Assembly: GCA_026008535.1 (NCBI GenBank) | Contig: BRKX01000004.1 | Location: forward strand, 41,110,501-41,174,500 | Direction: 5' to 3' | DNA length: 64,000 nucleotides | Source of the DNA: Perilla frutescens | Lineage: Eukaryota > Streptophyta > Magnoliopsida > Lamiales > Lamiaceae | Part shown: piece after piece, positions 32,988 to 43,593 of the stretch | How the letters are laid out: each line of letters begins with the position of its first letter | Numbering within the stretch: the first letter of the stretch is position 1 | Made by a program: the position numbers and the translations under genes | The notes under the pieces: generated by a model | Told to the model about the DNA's origin: nothing | Database searches by the model: none | What the model saw: only the letters and a program-made list of their open reading frames with translations

Positions 32988-34416
32988 TGTTAGGTTTATA
33001 TACTGAAAAGATTTTCTTTATATACATTCTACAATGTTTTGACGGTATGAATTGAATATTAATTGCAATCACTGTGTGTGCATTTATTTATTGTATATTT
33101 ATATACATGTTTCCATGTACTTACATTGTAGATGATATGGTGTCGGTGAACACACAGTAAAGATTATATCATCAGATTCCTTGCAAGTATTAAAAGGCTC
33201 GCAGTTTAGATAGTCCTAAACCAACCATTGTATGCCGTAGAATAATCTGATAGTTAGTTTATCTTGACTAACTGGTTATTCTGATACACTGTCGTGTGTA
33301 TTGAGGAGGACCACGATAGGATACCGTTCTCTATTCTGATCCTAAAATGAGAGAATAAAGATCCACAGAGTTCGGGTTCTTAACCCATGTATACTGACGG
33401 ATATATATGTTATGTCTACTGCTTTAATTTATCAATGAGTGAGATTCTTGATAGGATCAATAACCTCGATGTTTTGGACAATAAAATATACATATATGAT
33501 GGGTCGTGCATTATATGTGGTCACCATGTCCTAATGCGCCAGGTTGATGATGTTCCCTTGAGTAAGCATAAAGTTCATATGAAACTCTGCAGGTGAAATT
33601 TATTCCATACATGATAAAACTTGTATGGTACTGCCATAGGAATAAAGATGTTAATTAATTATAGCTGTTAGAGCTTACATAATTAATTAATGGACATTAT
33701 ATCTTAAATATGGGGAATAGCTGAACTATAGAAAAAAACATATAATCAAATATGTATTAAATTGATAGGTCAGTATTATTTCTTTAGTGGAATAAAAATA
33801 ATACTTAATTTATTTATTTATATCCATGTAATGGATATTACAAATTAAATAAATTAATAGGCCAATTTAATCTTCTTCTATATCCCTATTGTAGCCCAAT
33901 TAACACCTAATTGGACTGAGGGAATGTAACAAGTGGAGAGGCCCAAATCCATTAGGGTTGAACAAGGAATTTTCGTCCATTCCCTTATTAATAGGGGGGT
34001 GATAATTATGACATAAGAAATCAGCCCCTCTCTTGCTAACTTGATTTCCTAGGTTATCCACACAGTTTATTAGTCTGCAGCCCACCCTGCATCTAAACAA
34101 GGTACATGGATACAATAGAAGATCAATAAGTGTTATTACTATCTTGGAGAGGATCGAACACTATGAGAAAAGGCCTTGTTCGACCGTGTCTACTCCAACA
34201 ATGAGATTAGATCTTTAATCTCGTGTGCAACCCTACTACTTCACGTAAGTCAGTTAATCGAATTCTATTTTTCCGTTGAAATAAATTTGATGTTCTTGCA
34301 TGATCGTTCAACATGTTGTTTAATTAAATTAACACATAAACTATGATATACATGCTGTTAGAATTAATAAATATCATATTAGATCCTGTGGGGCATAATT
34401 CGAAAAAATCCCAACA
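32988..34416. mobile_element. Solo LTR, probably copia-like
   Basis: This 1429-bp segment begins tgttaggttt and ends cccaaca. It is flanked by tttgg (32983-32987) and cttgg (34417-34421), a 5-bp duplication with one mismatch. Element C's LTR sequence runs continuously across the two sides once it is removed. The TGTT...AACA termini suit a copia LTR. The 69-codon frame at 33387 is not supported as a gene. Confidence 0.78.
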
Positions 34417-34543
34417 CTTGGAAACTTTTAAAATCATAGGTCGTGTTCTTCGTGTCCTCTTTTCTCTGTTGTTTTTCTCTGGTATTGACTTTAGAGTATG
34501 ATGGAATGTCACTAATTTTCACCCAAATTCCCTATTTATACTT

Positions 34544-35019
34544 TGTAGCGCCCCAAACTACTTCGTTTGGCCAGGTCACTTAACATACAATTTACTTACT
34601 TGATTTTATGCACTTATATTAAAATGAGCGGAAGCTTAGGTCAAAAGCATATTATGGTATGACATCATAAATCCCATATAAATTTTTCGCAATTATAACA
34701 TGCAACCTATCGAAATCTACCCTATCAGACAACAAGGTATTTAACGGAAACATAGAGTAAACTCATCCACAACATAATATTTAATGGAAGCATTGCATAA
34801 GCCCATTCATATCAAACATACAATCATCTAACCTATCGGACTCATAGGTTTGACACAACCCACCCGTCTAGCACCCTAAATTAATATACATAATATAGGG
34901 TTCAACAATAACATACTTCACACATAGAAGGCTCCAAGGTTGAACGATCCGTCTTTAAAATGTTTTTGCATAATATCAAATTATATACATCATGACTACA
35001 AAATAGGGCTAGTCCCATC
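34544..35019 (-). repeat. H-family LTR fragment (older left LTR)
   Basis: This piece starts tgtagcgcccc and matches the first 470 bp of the right LTR (43594 onward) almost base for base. It is clearly more different from the neighbouring complete LTR at 36235. It breaks at agtcccatc, where the hAT-like sequence begins. Confidence 0.85.
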
Positions 35020-35039
35020 TAGGGCTGGAGAAAAATACC

Positions 35040-35430
35040 GTCATACCGTCATGCCGTACTTAACGTACCGGAAAAAATACCGAAATATCGAACTTTAAGG
35101 TATACCGGTATTTTCGGTAAGGTATGATATTGTACCGAGATTTTTCGGTAAGGTAACGACATAGAATTTTAAAACTGAGGTATACCAGCGTATACCGATA
35201 CCGATGGTATATTGAATTTTTAAGGTATATACCATTAATTCAGCATATACCGTTAGTTCGGCATATACCGTTTTACCGGTATATACCGTAGGTGCGGTAT
35301 ATACCGTTAGTTCGGCATATACCATTGTAACGGTATATACCGTTGGTGCGGTATATGCCAGTATACCGTTATACCAGCATATACCGCACCAACGGTATAT
35401 GCCAAACTAACGGTATATACCGGTATATTT
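35040..35430. repeat. Palindromic GGTATATACCG array with perfect hairpin
   Basis: Many copies of cggtatataccg and cggcatatacc occur in both senses. A perfect 20-bp inverted repeat lies at 35339-35358 and 35377-35396 (loop 18 nt), and weaker pairing extends outward, so the region could form a long hairpin or cruciform. Confidence 0.85.
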
Positions 35431-35528
35431 GTGATATTATATAAATATATGTATATGTGAATTATAGATACTTGATTTATAATACTTAGTAAATATGATA
35501 TATTATATATATGTAAATATCTAACACT

Positions 35529-36140
35529 TATAATTAATCTTATGTTATACTTAATGCATAGTAATGATAATTAAATGTGTTCTTAATTAATACTTAGTAA
35601 ATAATTCTTACAATTTCTAAGTAAAATATTTCAAATTTGTAATATTTAGTAAGTTTATAATATTTTTATACAATTTATATTAATTATAAAAACATTATTG
35701 ATGTATAATACTAGTAAATATGTTATACATTTATAAATATCTAGTAAATTTATAGTATTAACACTTATAATTAATCTTATGTTATAATTAATGCATTGTA
35801 ATGCTAAGTGTGTTCTTTGTTAGTATATATTTAGTAAATAATTCTTACGATTTCTTTGTAAAAGATTTCAAATTTGTAATATTTAGTAAATTTATAATAT
35901 TTTTATACAATTTATATTAATTATAAAAACATGATTGATATATAATACAAGTAAATATGTTATACATTTATAAATATCTAATAATTTACAATATTAACAC
36001 TTATAATTAATTTTATGTTATACTTAATGCATTGTAATGCTAAGTGTGTTCTTTGTTAGTATATACTTAGTAAATAATTCTTACGATTTCTAAGTAAAAG
36101 ATTTCAAATTTGTAATATTTAGTAAGTTTATAATATTTTT
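35529..36140. repeat. AT-rich tandem repeat, period about 235 bp
   Basis: The block ttataattaatcttatgtta recurs at 35529, 35767 and 36001 (spacings 238 and 234), each followed by the same order of cttagtaaataattcttac and atttcaaatttgtaatattt. This gives about 2.6 copies. Confidence 0.85.
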
Positions 36141-36234
36141 ATACAAATTTGAAGATTGTATTAGTTTTTGGGAAACATTCTAGACTCGGTTTATTTTTAT
36201 TTCTTGTATTTGCTGGGACTTGGGATATCACTTG

Positions 36235-36710
36235 TGTAACGCCCCAAACTACTCCGTTTGGCCATGTCACTTAACATACAATTTACTTACTTAATTTTAT
36301 GCACTTATAATAAAATGAGCGGAAGCCTAGGTCAAAAAGCATGAATAGGCATGATGTCATAATTCTCAATGTAAATTTTTCACGAATTAGCATGCAATCT
36401 ATTGAACCTACACTATCACAAAACATAGTAGTTGACGGAAGCATTGTATAAGCCCATCCACATTAATCATATAATTATCTAACCTATCGGGCTCATAGGT
36501 CTTGCACAACCCGCCTGTCTAATACCCTAAATTAACATACATCGCATAGGGGTTCATTGACATAATTCCCACATAGAAGGCTCTAAGGTCGAACGACCCG
36601 CCTTTAAATTGTTTTGCATAATGTCAAGTTATATACATCATAACCTACAAAAGATCGGGCTATTCTCATCCCCAATAATCATTGATCATAAATCAAAAAG
36701 AGTGATCAAT

Positions 36711-36785
<75 letters not shown>

Positions 36786-38735
36786 TGAGTGTTTTCAAAA
36801 GAAGAGCATGCAAAAGATAAACACAAGCTTGTGGGATTCTCTTGTGTTCACAACGCTCTTACTCGGTCCTCGACTCCTCAATCTGAAATTTATTGAATAA
36901 ATGGGGTGAGTATTTAACAACATACTCAATGGGGAACACTGTAAACAGTTATTACCAATTGCACAAGTGAAAATATAACATATGGACTTTTCTTTACTTT
37001 GTGGAGACTAGTCTCAACCCCATAGGGTCCAAACATCATGATGCCCCCGTTAATGAACGTCTTTATCCTTGTAGGGATATCGCAGATATACTACCCCCAG
37101 GGAAGACATTAACGAGTCAATTATCGATCCCGAAGGATCTCTTTGTCGACCTCGAAGGATCTCTGTTTTTCCCTGAAGGGTCTCTTTCATTCACCGGTCC
37201 GAAGACCCTTCATATTTATACAATCAAAGCACAACAATAACTATAACCTTACACATGTTCACAGTTTAGAGTTACCCCACCTTATGAGACGCTTTAAGTT
37301 CCTGTCAACCTTAAAATACTCCTTTGCCGCCCACAAGTTGTCCACCTCGAGCCACAACACGTCACCTAGCACCTTTTAATGCTCTTTTCATTTTAGATGT
37401 CGAGTTATACAATTAAATCATATTTTAGACCAAACTCATGCTATTCTTTTCTTTAAAGATTTCATACATCTTCATATACATAATCATGGATATACCAACT
37501 CATAATATGGTTTGGGACACAAAATACACATTAAAACTCTTTGAAATATTTAATCAAACACGCTACGTGCACGCATTTAAACCACATGATCAAGACTCAA
37601 TTTAAATCCTTTAAACACAATATTTCAAATACAAACACCTTTACCCTAGGGCTCTAACATACATGAAAATCAACCCCAAACAAACATCACAACACCTCCA
37701 AACAATTATCAACAAAACAAGGGAAATTAGGGCAAAAAAAATCCAAACCCTAGCAACAATGAACCATAGGAATTCGACATAACTTCACATATAGCTTCAA
37801 CGTGGTAAATAAACCATATGTTTGAGATATCAAAACAAGAGGATCAATAAAATTGAAAACCCTATTTTTTTTTTTTGGATATGAACCCTAGATTCAAATC
37901 AACAAGAATGGAGCTTAATCATCAATAAGGAAGTGGTGTTAGATTACCTTAGATGATGGATGATGATGGTAGGATCCCCTTCCAAAAGTTGAAGAGTTGC
38001 TTGAGAGAGAGATGGAGGAAATCGCCCAAAAGAGAGAAGAAAATGAAGGTGAAATGAATAAGTGTGGTATTTAAAGAGTGAAAATTCTGAAGCAGGGCGC
38101 GACCAAATGTGGTTGTGTTTCGGGGTCGGGTTTTAGCCGAAGAAAAATGGCTCTCTGAAGCTGGTGACACGCGACTGAGGGGGTCGCGTTTCATGGTCGC
38201 GCTGTAGACCCCTCAGAACGCGACTCGAATGGGGTCGCTCTTTCTGCTCACGCTCAGACTGTATATTTTTGAAAGAGCTTCGATTTGAGTACTTATGGGC
38301 CTCGTAGTTCCAACCGAGTCAAAAGTTATGACCTCCGGACGAAACCCTACCGAAACTCAGCGAGACCCTCAATTTATGCTATTTTCGAAAACACATACAA
38401 TACACAACTTCAATTTTTAAAACATAATCACTACTCATTTAATGCACGCACCGAAATTACATAAAATTAAGGTATGCCAAACATAAAATGAAACGCAATT
38501 ACAATCATTCTTTATCACATAACTCGACATTTTTATATATTAAAATTCAACTTGTATTATACACTGAGTATAATATCACTGTGCTATGACGTATCAGTTC
38601 GAGTGAGACAACCTGTAATAAAAAAACGGCATAGTATACAAACATACTCACATGATTAATATTCAACAATATTAATTCGAAATCATTTACTAAAATTATT
38701 ATTTATAATTTAGCAAAAAGGATCGGGGTATTACA
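36235..38735 (-). repeat. Element H left LTR
   Basis: The 2501-bp LTR starts tgtaacgcccc and ends ggtattaca. It aligns with the right LTR throughout but contains a long (AAT)n microsatellite and differs at many sites in the first 500 bp. A TATA-like run (ggtatttaaaga on the plus strand) occurs near 38068-38080. Frames such as 37001-37379 are not real genes. Confidence 0.88.
36712..36783. repeat. (AAT)n microsatellite
   Basis: About 24 uninterrupted aat units. The equivalent place in the right LTR (near 44115) has only gaaataatatg, so the run expanded in the left copy. Confidence 0.97.
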
Positions 38736-38748
38736 ATCTCCCCAACTT
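38736..38748 (-). promoter_or_regulatory. Element H polypurine tract
   Basis: The plus strand atctccccaactt reads AAGTTGGGGAGAT in the sense direction, directly beside the LTR. It is the plus-strand DNA primer site. Confidence 0.8.
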
Positions 38749-38769
38749 TTAAAAATTTCGTCCTTAAAA

Positions 38770-40060
38770 TTAGCCTAATATTTCTGTTACATTTGGATAT
38801 CGAGCTAAGATATCAACTTCTTTCTCCCAAGTGGCCTCTTCAGGTCCGTGCCGACTCTATTGCACTTTTATTAAGGGAACCTCACGGGTTCGAAGAGTAT
38901 GAACTCTTCTATCTAACAAAACAACTCGGACTTCTTCATACGTCAAGTCCTTGGAAACTTGCACCGTGTCATATGAAATGACATGATTGAGGTCAGACAC
39001 ATATCGTCTTAGCAACGACACATGGAAAACATGGTGCACACCCGCCAACTCTGGAGATAATGCTAGGTGATAGGCAACATCACCTACTTTCTCTAGAATC
39101 TCGAACGGTCCCACATATCGTGGATGCAACTTACCTTTCTTCCCAAATCTAACCACTCCTCTCATTGGTGCAATCTTCAAGAATACCTTGTCACCAATCT
39201 CAAAGCTCACATCTCTTCTCTTTGCATCGGCATAAGATTTCTGACGATCTTGAGCTACCTTGATTCTTCTCATTATCTTCTCAATTACTTCCACCGTCTT
39301 CTCAATGATCTCAGGACCTAAGAGTCATCGCTCTCCCACTTCATCCCAATGTATAGGAGATCTGCACTTTCTCCCGTACAATGCCTCATACAGTGCCATT
39401 CCAATAGACGCTTCGAAACTATTATTGTAAGCAAACTCCACAAGTGGCAAGTGGCTCTCCCAACTTCCATCAAAATCGAGAACACATGCACGAAACATGT
39501 TTTCCAACGTCTGGATGGTCCGCTCAGATTGACCATCGGATTAAGGATGATACACCGTGCTAAACTTCAACTGAGTTCCCATAGCTTCTTGCAGACTTCG
39601 CCAAAATTTGGACGTAAACCTTATGTTACGATCTGACACTATCGACACAGAAATGCCATGAAGACGTACTATCTCATCGATATATATCTGAGCTAATCGA
39701 TCCATGCTAAAGGTCATTTTCACCGGAAGAAAATGAGCAGACTTGGTCAACCTATCGACAACAACCCAAATTACATGATGACGGAGGTAATCCTACCACG
39801 AAGTCCATTACACTCTCGAGTGGGTTCAACAATCCAGAAAGGTGTTGATACTCGGCTTTCACTTGTTGACAAGTGATACACTTCGATACGAATTGGCCAA
39901 TTGACCTCTTCATATTTCTCCACCAGAAAATCATCTTCAAGTCTTTGAACATCTTCGTGCCTCCTGGATGGACAGAATACGGAACATCTTCAAGAATCTC
40001 CCTTCTGAGCTCTTCGTTCTTCGTTCATTCGCAACGGCAAAACCCTGAATAGAACCCTTC
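38770..40060 (-). pseudogene. Element H integrase with chromodomain
   Basis: Reading right to left it shows CITCQQVKAEYQ (end of the zinc domain), MDFVVGLP (first catalytic Asp), VSDRNIRFTSKFW (second), and QSERTIQ-like and AYNNSFEASIGM segments. It then has GDKVFLKIAPMRGVVRFG, FEILEKVGDVAYHLAL and HHVFHVSLLRRY. A stop after PLIKVQ (38857) replaces a conserved Trp. The same frame then continues EEATWEKEVDI...YPNVTEILG to a stop at 38770, the chromodomain end. Further stops separate the pieces at about 39322, 39540 and 39750. Confidence 0.85.
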
Positions 40061-40061
40061 A

Positions 40062-40790
40062 ATGCTCTTTTCTTCATTTTGCACAAGAAAGGATCATCGA
40101 CTTGCGCTTCACGAACTCGATCACGAATTTATGGTCGAACCACTAAGGCTACTAAAATCCCTTGAGTGGTGTTGGAAGGATCCACCACCTCTAAGTTCAT
40201 CTTCTCAAACTCTTAATCAACTGCTCTTGCTTGGTTGGAAGATAGATCTTTCGGCTTAAGGCATCAGCAACAACATTCGCCTTTCCAGGATGATATAAGA
40301 TCCTACAGTCGTAATCCTTCACGAACTCCAACCATCTTCTTTGACGTAAATTCAACTCCTTCTAAGTGAAGAAGTACTTCAAGCTTTTGTGGTCGGTGTA
40401 GATCTCGCACTTGCTTCCATAGAGATAATGCCTCCAAATCTTCAATGCATAAACCACGGCTGCTAATTCGAGATCATGCGTCAGATAATTATACTCGTGC
40501 ACCTTCAACTGTCTTGATGCGTACGCTACTACCTTTCCATGTTGCATTAAAACACAACCAAGTCCTTGCTTTGAGACGTCACTATAGATGACAAAGCCTT
40601 TCGTCCCATCAGGAATAGTCAACACTGGGGCTGACACGAGACGTCGCTTCAATTCTTGAAAACTCTGCTCACACTTCTCAGTCCATCGGAAATTCTCATC
40701 CTTCCTTGTTAATCTCGTCAAAGGACTCGATATCTTGGAAAATCCTTTAATAAATCTTCTATAGTAGCCTGCCAATCCCAAGAAGCTTCG
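40062..40790 (-). pseudogene. Element H RNase H
   Basis: The frame 40781-40362 reads GLAGYYRRFIKGFSKI, FRWTEKCEQSF, VIYSDVSKQGLGCVLMQ, THDLELAAVVYALKIWRHYLYG and CEIYTDHKSLKYFFT, then a stop at 40362 where Gln is usual. The catalytic-site motifs look preserved here, unlike protease and RT of the same element. The remainder to 40062 includes the QRRWLEF-type segment on the minus strand. Confidence 0.82.
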
Positions 40791-40817
40791 GACTTCATTA
40801 ACATTTGATGACGTCTT

Positions 40818-42419
40818 TCAATTGCTAACAGCTTCCACCTTCGACGGATCCACTTCGATTCCATTTGAAGTCACCACGTGGCCAAGGAATGCCACTCGCT
40901 CCAACCAAAACTCGCATTTTGAAAATTTTGCATACAACTCTTCTTTCCTTAGCATTTCCAACACGATTCTGAGATGCTCAGCATGTTGCTCCTTGCTTCT
41001 TAAATAAATCAAAATATCATCGATGAAGACTATTATGAACTGGTCGAGGTACGGATGGAACACTCGATTCATCAAGTCCATGAAGACTCCATGCACATTG
41101 GTCAATCCAAAAGGTACCACCGTGAACTCATAATGGCCATATCGCGTTCTAAATGCCGTTTTTGGGATGTCACTCTCCTTGATCTTCAATTGATGATAGC
41201 CGGACTTCAAGCCGATCTTCGAAAACACACCGGCTCCTTTCAGCTGATCAAACAAATCTTCAATTCTCGGCAGTGGATATTTGTTCTTGATCGTTAACCG
41301 GTTCAACTCTCTATAATCGATGCACATCCGCATTGATCTATCCTTTTTCTTCACGAATAGCACAGGTGCTCCCCATGATGAAACACTTGGTTGGATTAGT
41401 TTGTTGTCAAGCAACTCCTGAAGTTGAACTTTGAGCTCTTGCAACTCCTTTGGCGCCATTCTATATGGAGCTTTAGATATTGGTGCCGCACCTGGCACAA
41501 GGTCAATGGTGAACTCGATCTGACGGTCAGGAGAAATCCCTGGCAACTCGTCTGAAAATACGTCGGGAAATTCATTAACCATTGGTACGTCTGACACTTG
41601 CACTTTAGTGGACCTTGACTCCACTATGCTAACGAGAAATCCCTGGCATCCTCTTTTCTTCAACAACTTCATTTCCTTCATCGCTGTAATGATTCTCTTA
41701 GTTGACCCCGTTCTTGCACCATAGAAGATTAACTTAGGCTCATACGGAAAATCATATTCAACCTCACGGTCACGACATCGAATCGTGGAATGATTCCCAC
41801 TTAACCAATCCATACCTAGGATTACGTCGAAATCACGCATCTCCAGGACATGGAGATCTGCTTTCAGCACTTTATCATTGATTTCTAGCTTCAGGCCATA
41901 CGCCATCTTACTAGACCAAACTCTCTTTCCTGAAGGAATACTGATCTCTAACAATTCACCACTATCTTTGCATAAAACACCAAGCTTGGAATAGAAACTT
42001 GCAGATATAAAGGAATGAGATGCACCGGAATTGAATAATACTAAAGCTGGAACATCTGATACTCGAAGAATACCTGACATAGTATCCTCACCTGAATTAG
42101 GGTTCTTTTCCTCACCCTCCAAAGCAAACAGTCGAGGCTTCACCTTTTTTTTTTCTTGCTTTTTCTTCTTTTTCGGGCAGTTATAGGACAGGTGGCTCGG
42201 GTCCCCACATGTAAAGCAAACCCTCTGTCCCGCACGACACTCTCCTAGATGGAACTTTTGGCATTTAGGGCAAAGAGCCCTATCGTTGTTTTCTCTCTGT
42301 GGGACAGGCCTCTGTTGCCATGGCTTGTTTTGCATAGGAGCTTTCGCTTTTCCTCTGTCCTGTGGCTCCCATTTCCTCTTGCCAAAGGCCTCACGCTGCC
42401 TTTGGTCCTTCAGGTCCAA
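40818..42419 (-). pseudogene. Element H zinc knuckle, protease and RT (533-codon frame)
   Basis: The longest open frame of the window. In order: basic Gag end; CCHC knuckle CFTCGDPSHLSYNC (residues about 68-81); protease with VLFNSGASHSFI near residues 127-138; FDVILGMDWL; the linker EFPDVFSDELPGISPDRQIEF; RT with FVKKKDRSMRMCIDYRELN, SKIGLKSGYHQ and FIDDILIYL. Two catalytic residues are wrong: the protease Asp is Asn, and the first RT Asp (usually SKIDLRSGY) is Gly. The FIDD pair remains. The frame is open, but neither enzyme should work. The ATG used is only the first in the open stretch; gag continues upstream. Confidence 0.92.
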
Positions 42420-43126
42420 CTAAAGCCCATGAGAGATGGCTTAGGCCCTCTCAATCACTTCACCATAGGTTCTCAACCTTTGGCCTAATAGAATTCCCAC
42501 AATTTCAGGACGCAAACCACACTCAAAATGTCGAGCCTTCATTTCATCCGTATCCACGATGTACGGAGCATAGCGGGAGAGACGGTTGAACCGCCTTTCA
42601 TATTCGATCACTGTCATAAGTTGAGGAATTCAGTCTCCATATTAGTCTTGATAGACTAAGGAAAGTATCGGGTAAAGATTAACTCTTTCAAGTCGGTCCA
42701 TACCAAAGCTTGGCGTTGCTCGGGCGTCAGAGTTCGGGAATGGGTTTCCCACCAGAAGCTCGCCTCTTCTGCAAACTGGAAGATAGCGCAAGATGCTTTC
42801 TACTCCTCTGTGCACTGGATATGCTCGAAGATCTGCTCTATTTCCCAGATCCATTCCTCAGTCGCTTCTGGACCTTCACTTCCTTTGAGCCTAGACGGCC
42901 CCATTTCTCTAAACTATTCGACTGCATCAAACACCTCTTTTTGAAGCCTAGCTCCTTCAGCTATTCCTTCCCGCCCCATCTGCTGGGCCATGAGACCCTG
43001 GAGCGTCTCAAGAAAACCTCGGGCAAAGTCAGGTCCGTTCTCACGTGGTGGGGGATCATGGAGACCACCCCCTACATTACTTGATTCCTCCTCCTCTGGT
43101 GGAGCAGGAGCACGACGCGGCGGCAT
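42420..43126 (-). pseudogene. Element H gag, N-terminal part
   Basis: ATG at 43126 starts MPPRRAPAPPEEEESSNVGG, a usual chromovirus Gag start, open to a stop at 42914. The capsid part follows in pieces, with AEWMDLG and KERRFNRLSRYAPYIVD-like sequence on the minus strand near 42560-42860. Stops near 42640 and 42420 interrupt it. The leader from 43127 to 43578 has no gene. Confidence 0.8.
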
Positions 43127-43578
43127 CCTAAAGGTTTTTTTTTAGGCACACTAGCTTGTTAGGTTAATGTCATCTTAAGGCTAATTCGAGGACTACTAAA
43201 GTGCTTTTCATCATTTCATAATCAAGAAAGCACACAACTTCCAAGATTTCATCTCTTTAAAGCGTGTATCGGGAATTTAAAACATCTTAGTTGATCGTGA
43301 CAACAGATACATTTCATTCATCTATATTGTCCAACTTCGGACCATTCTTTTCTTCTTTATCATGCTATCACGATTTAATCAACTCTTAAACTTCTTTAAC
43401 TTCTTTCCCGACACACTCTATATATACACCCCCATTTCATATTGCTCATGCTTGAAAACTTTTAAAAGTACATACCTTAGGATCAGAGTCAAGCCAAGTA
43501 GCCATCGTAAACAACCACCCACACTTCTCATATATAAATCAATCTCATATAGAAATGAGTCTACATGAGCATAGACCC

Positions 43579-43590
43579 GCTCTGATACCA
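43579..43590 (-). promoter_or_regulatory. Element H primer binding site (tRNA-iMet)
   Basis: The plus strand gctctgatacca is the reverse of TGGTATCAGAGC, the complement of the initiator tRNA-Met 3' end, 3 bases from the right LTR. Confidence 0.93.
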
Positions 43591-43593
43591 ATT

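Larger units (their letters stand above)
35020..36234. mobile_element. hAT-like DNA element fragment with internal repeats
   Basis: It begins tagggctgga, similar to terminal repeats of some plant hAT-type elements, but no matching right end (tccagccc) is found before the LTR at 36235, so it seems truncated. Two repeat systems fill it: a palindromic GGTATATACCG array (35040-35430) and an AT-rich tandem repeat (35529-36140). No ORF is credible; the one at 35095-35325 translates the short repeat. The superfamily call is tentative. Confidence 0.4.

Noticed and set aside
33387..33596. 69-codon ORF with Cys and His residues, zinc-finger-like
   Set aside because: It lies inside a solo LTR, has no start context or homology I can see, and its Cys/His spacing fits no known finger.
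35095..35325. ORF with repeated VYAELTVYT-like residues
   Set aside because: It is the translation of a short palindromic DNA repeat.
35020..36234. Satellite or CRISPR-like array
   Set aside because: The repeats have no constant spacers and the context is plant transposon DNA; no CRISPR features are present.
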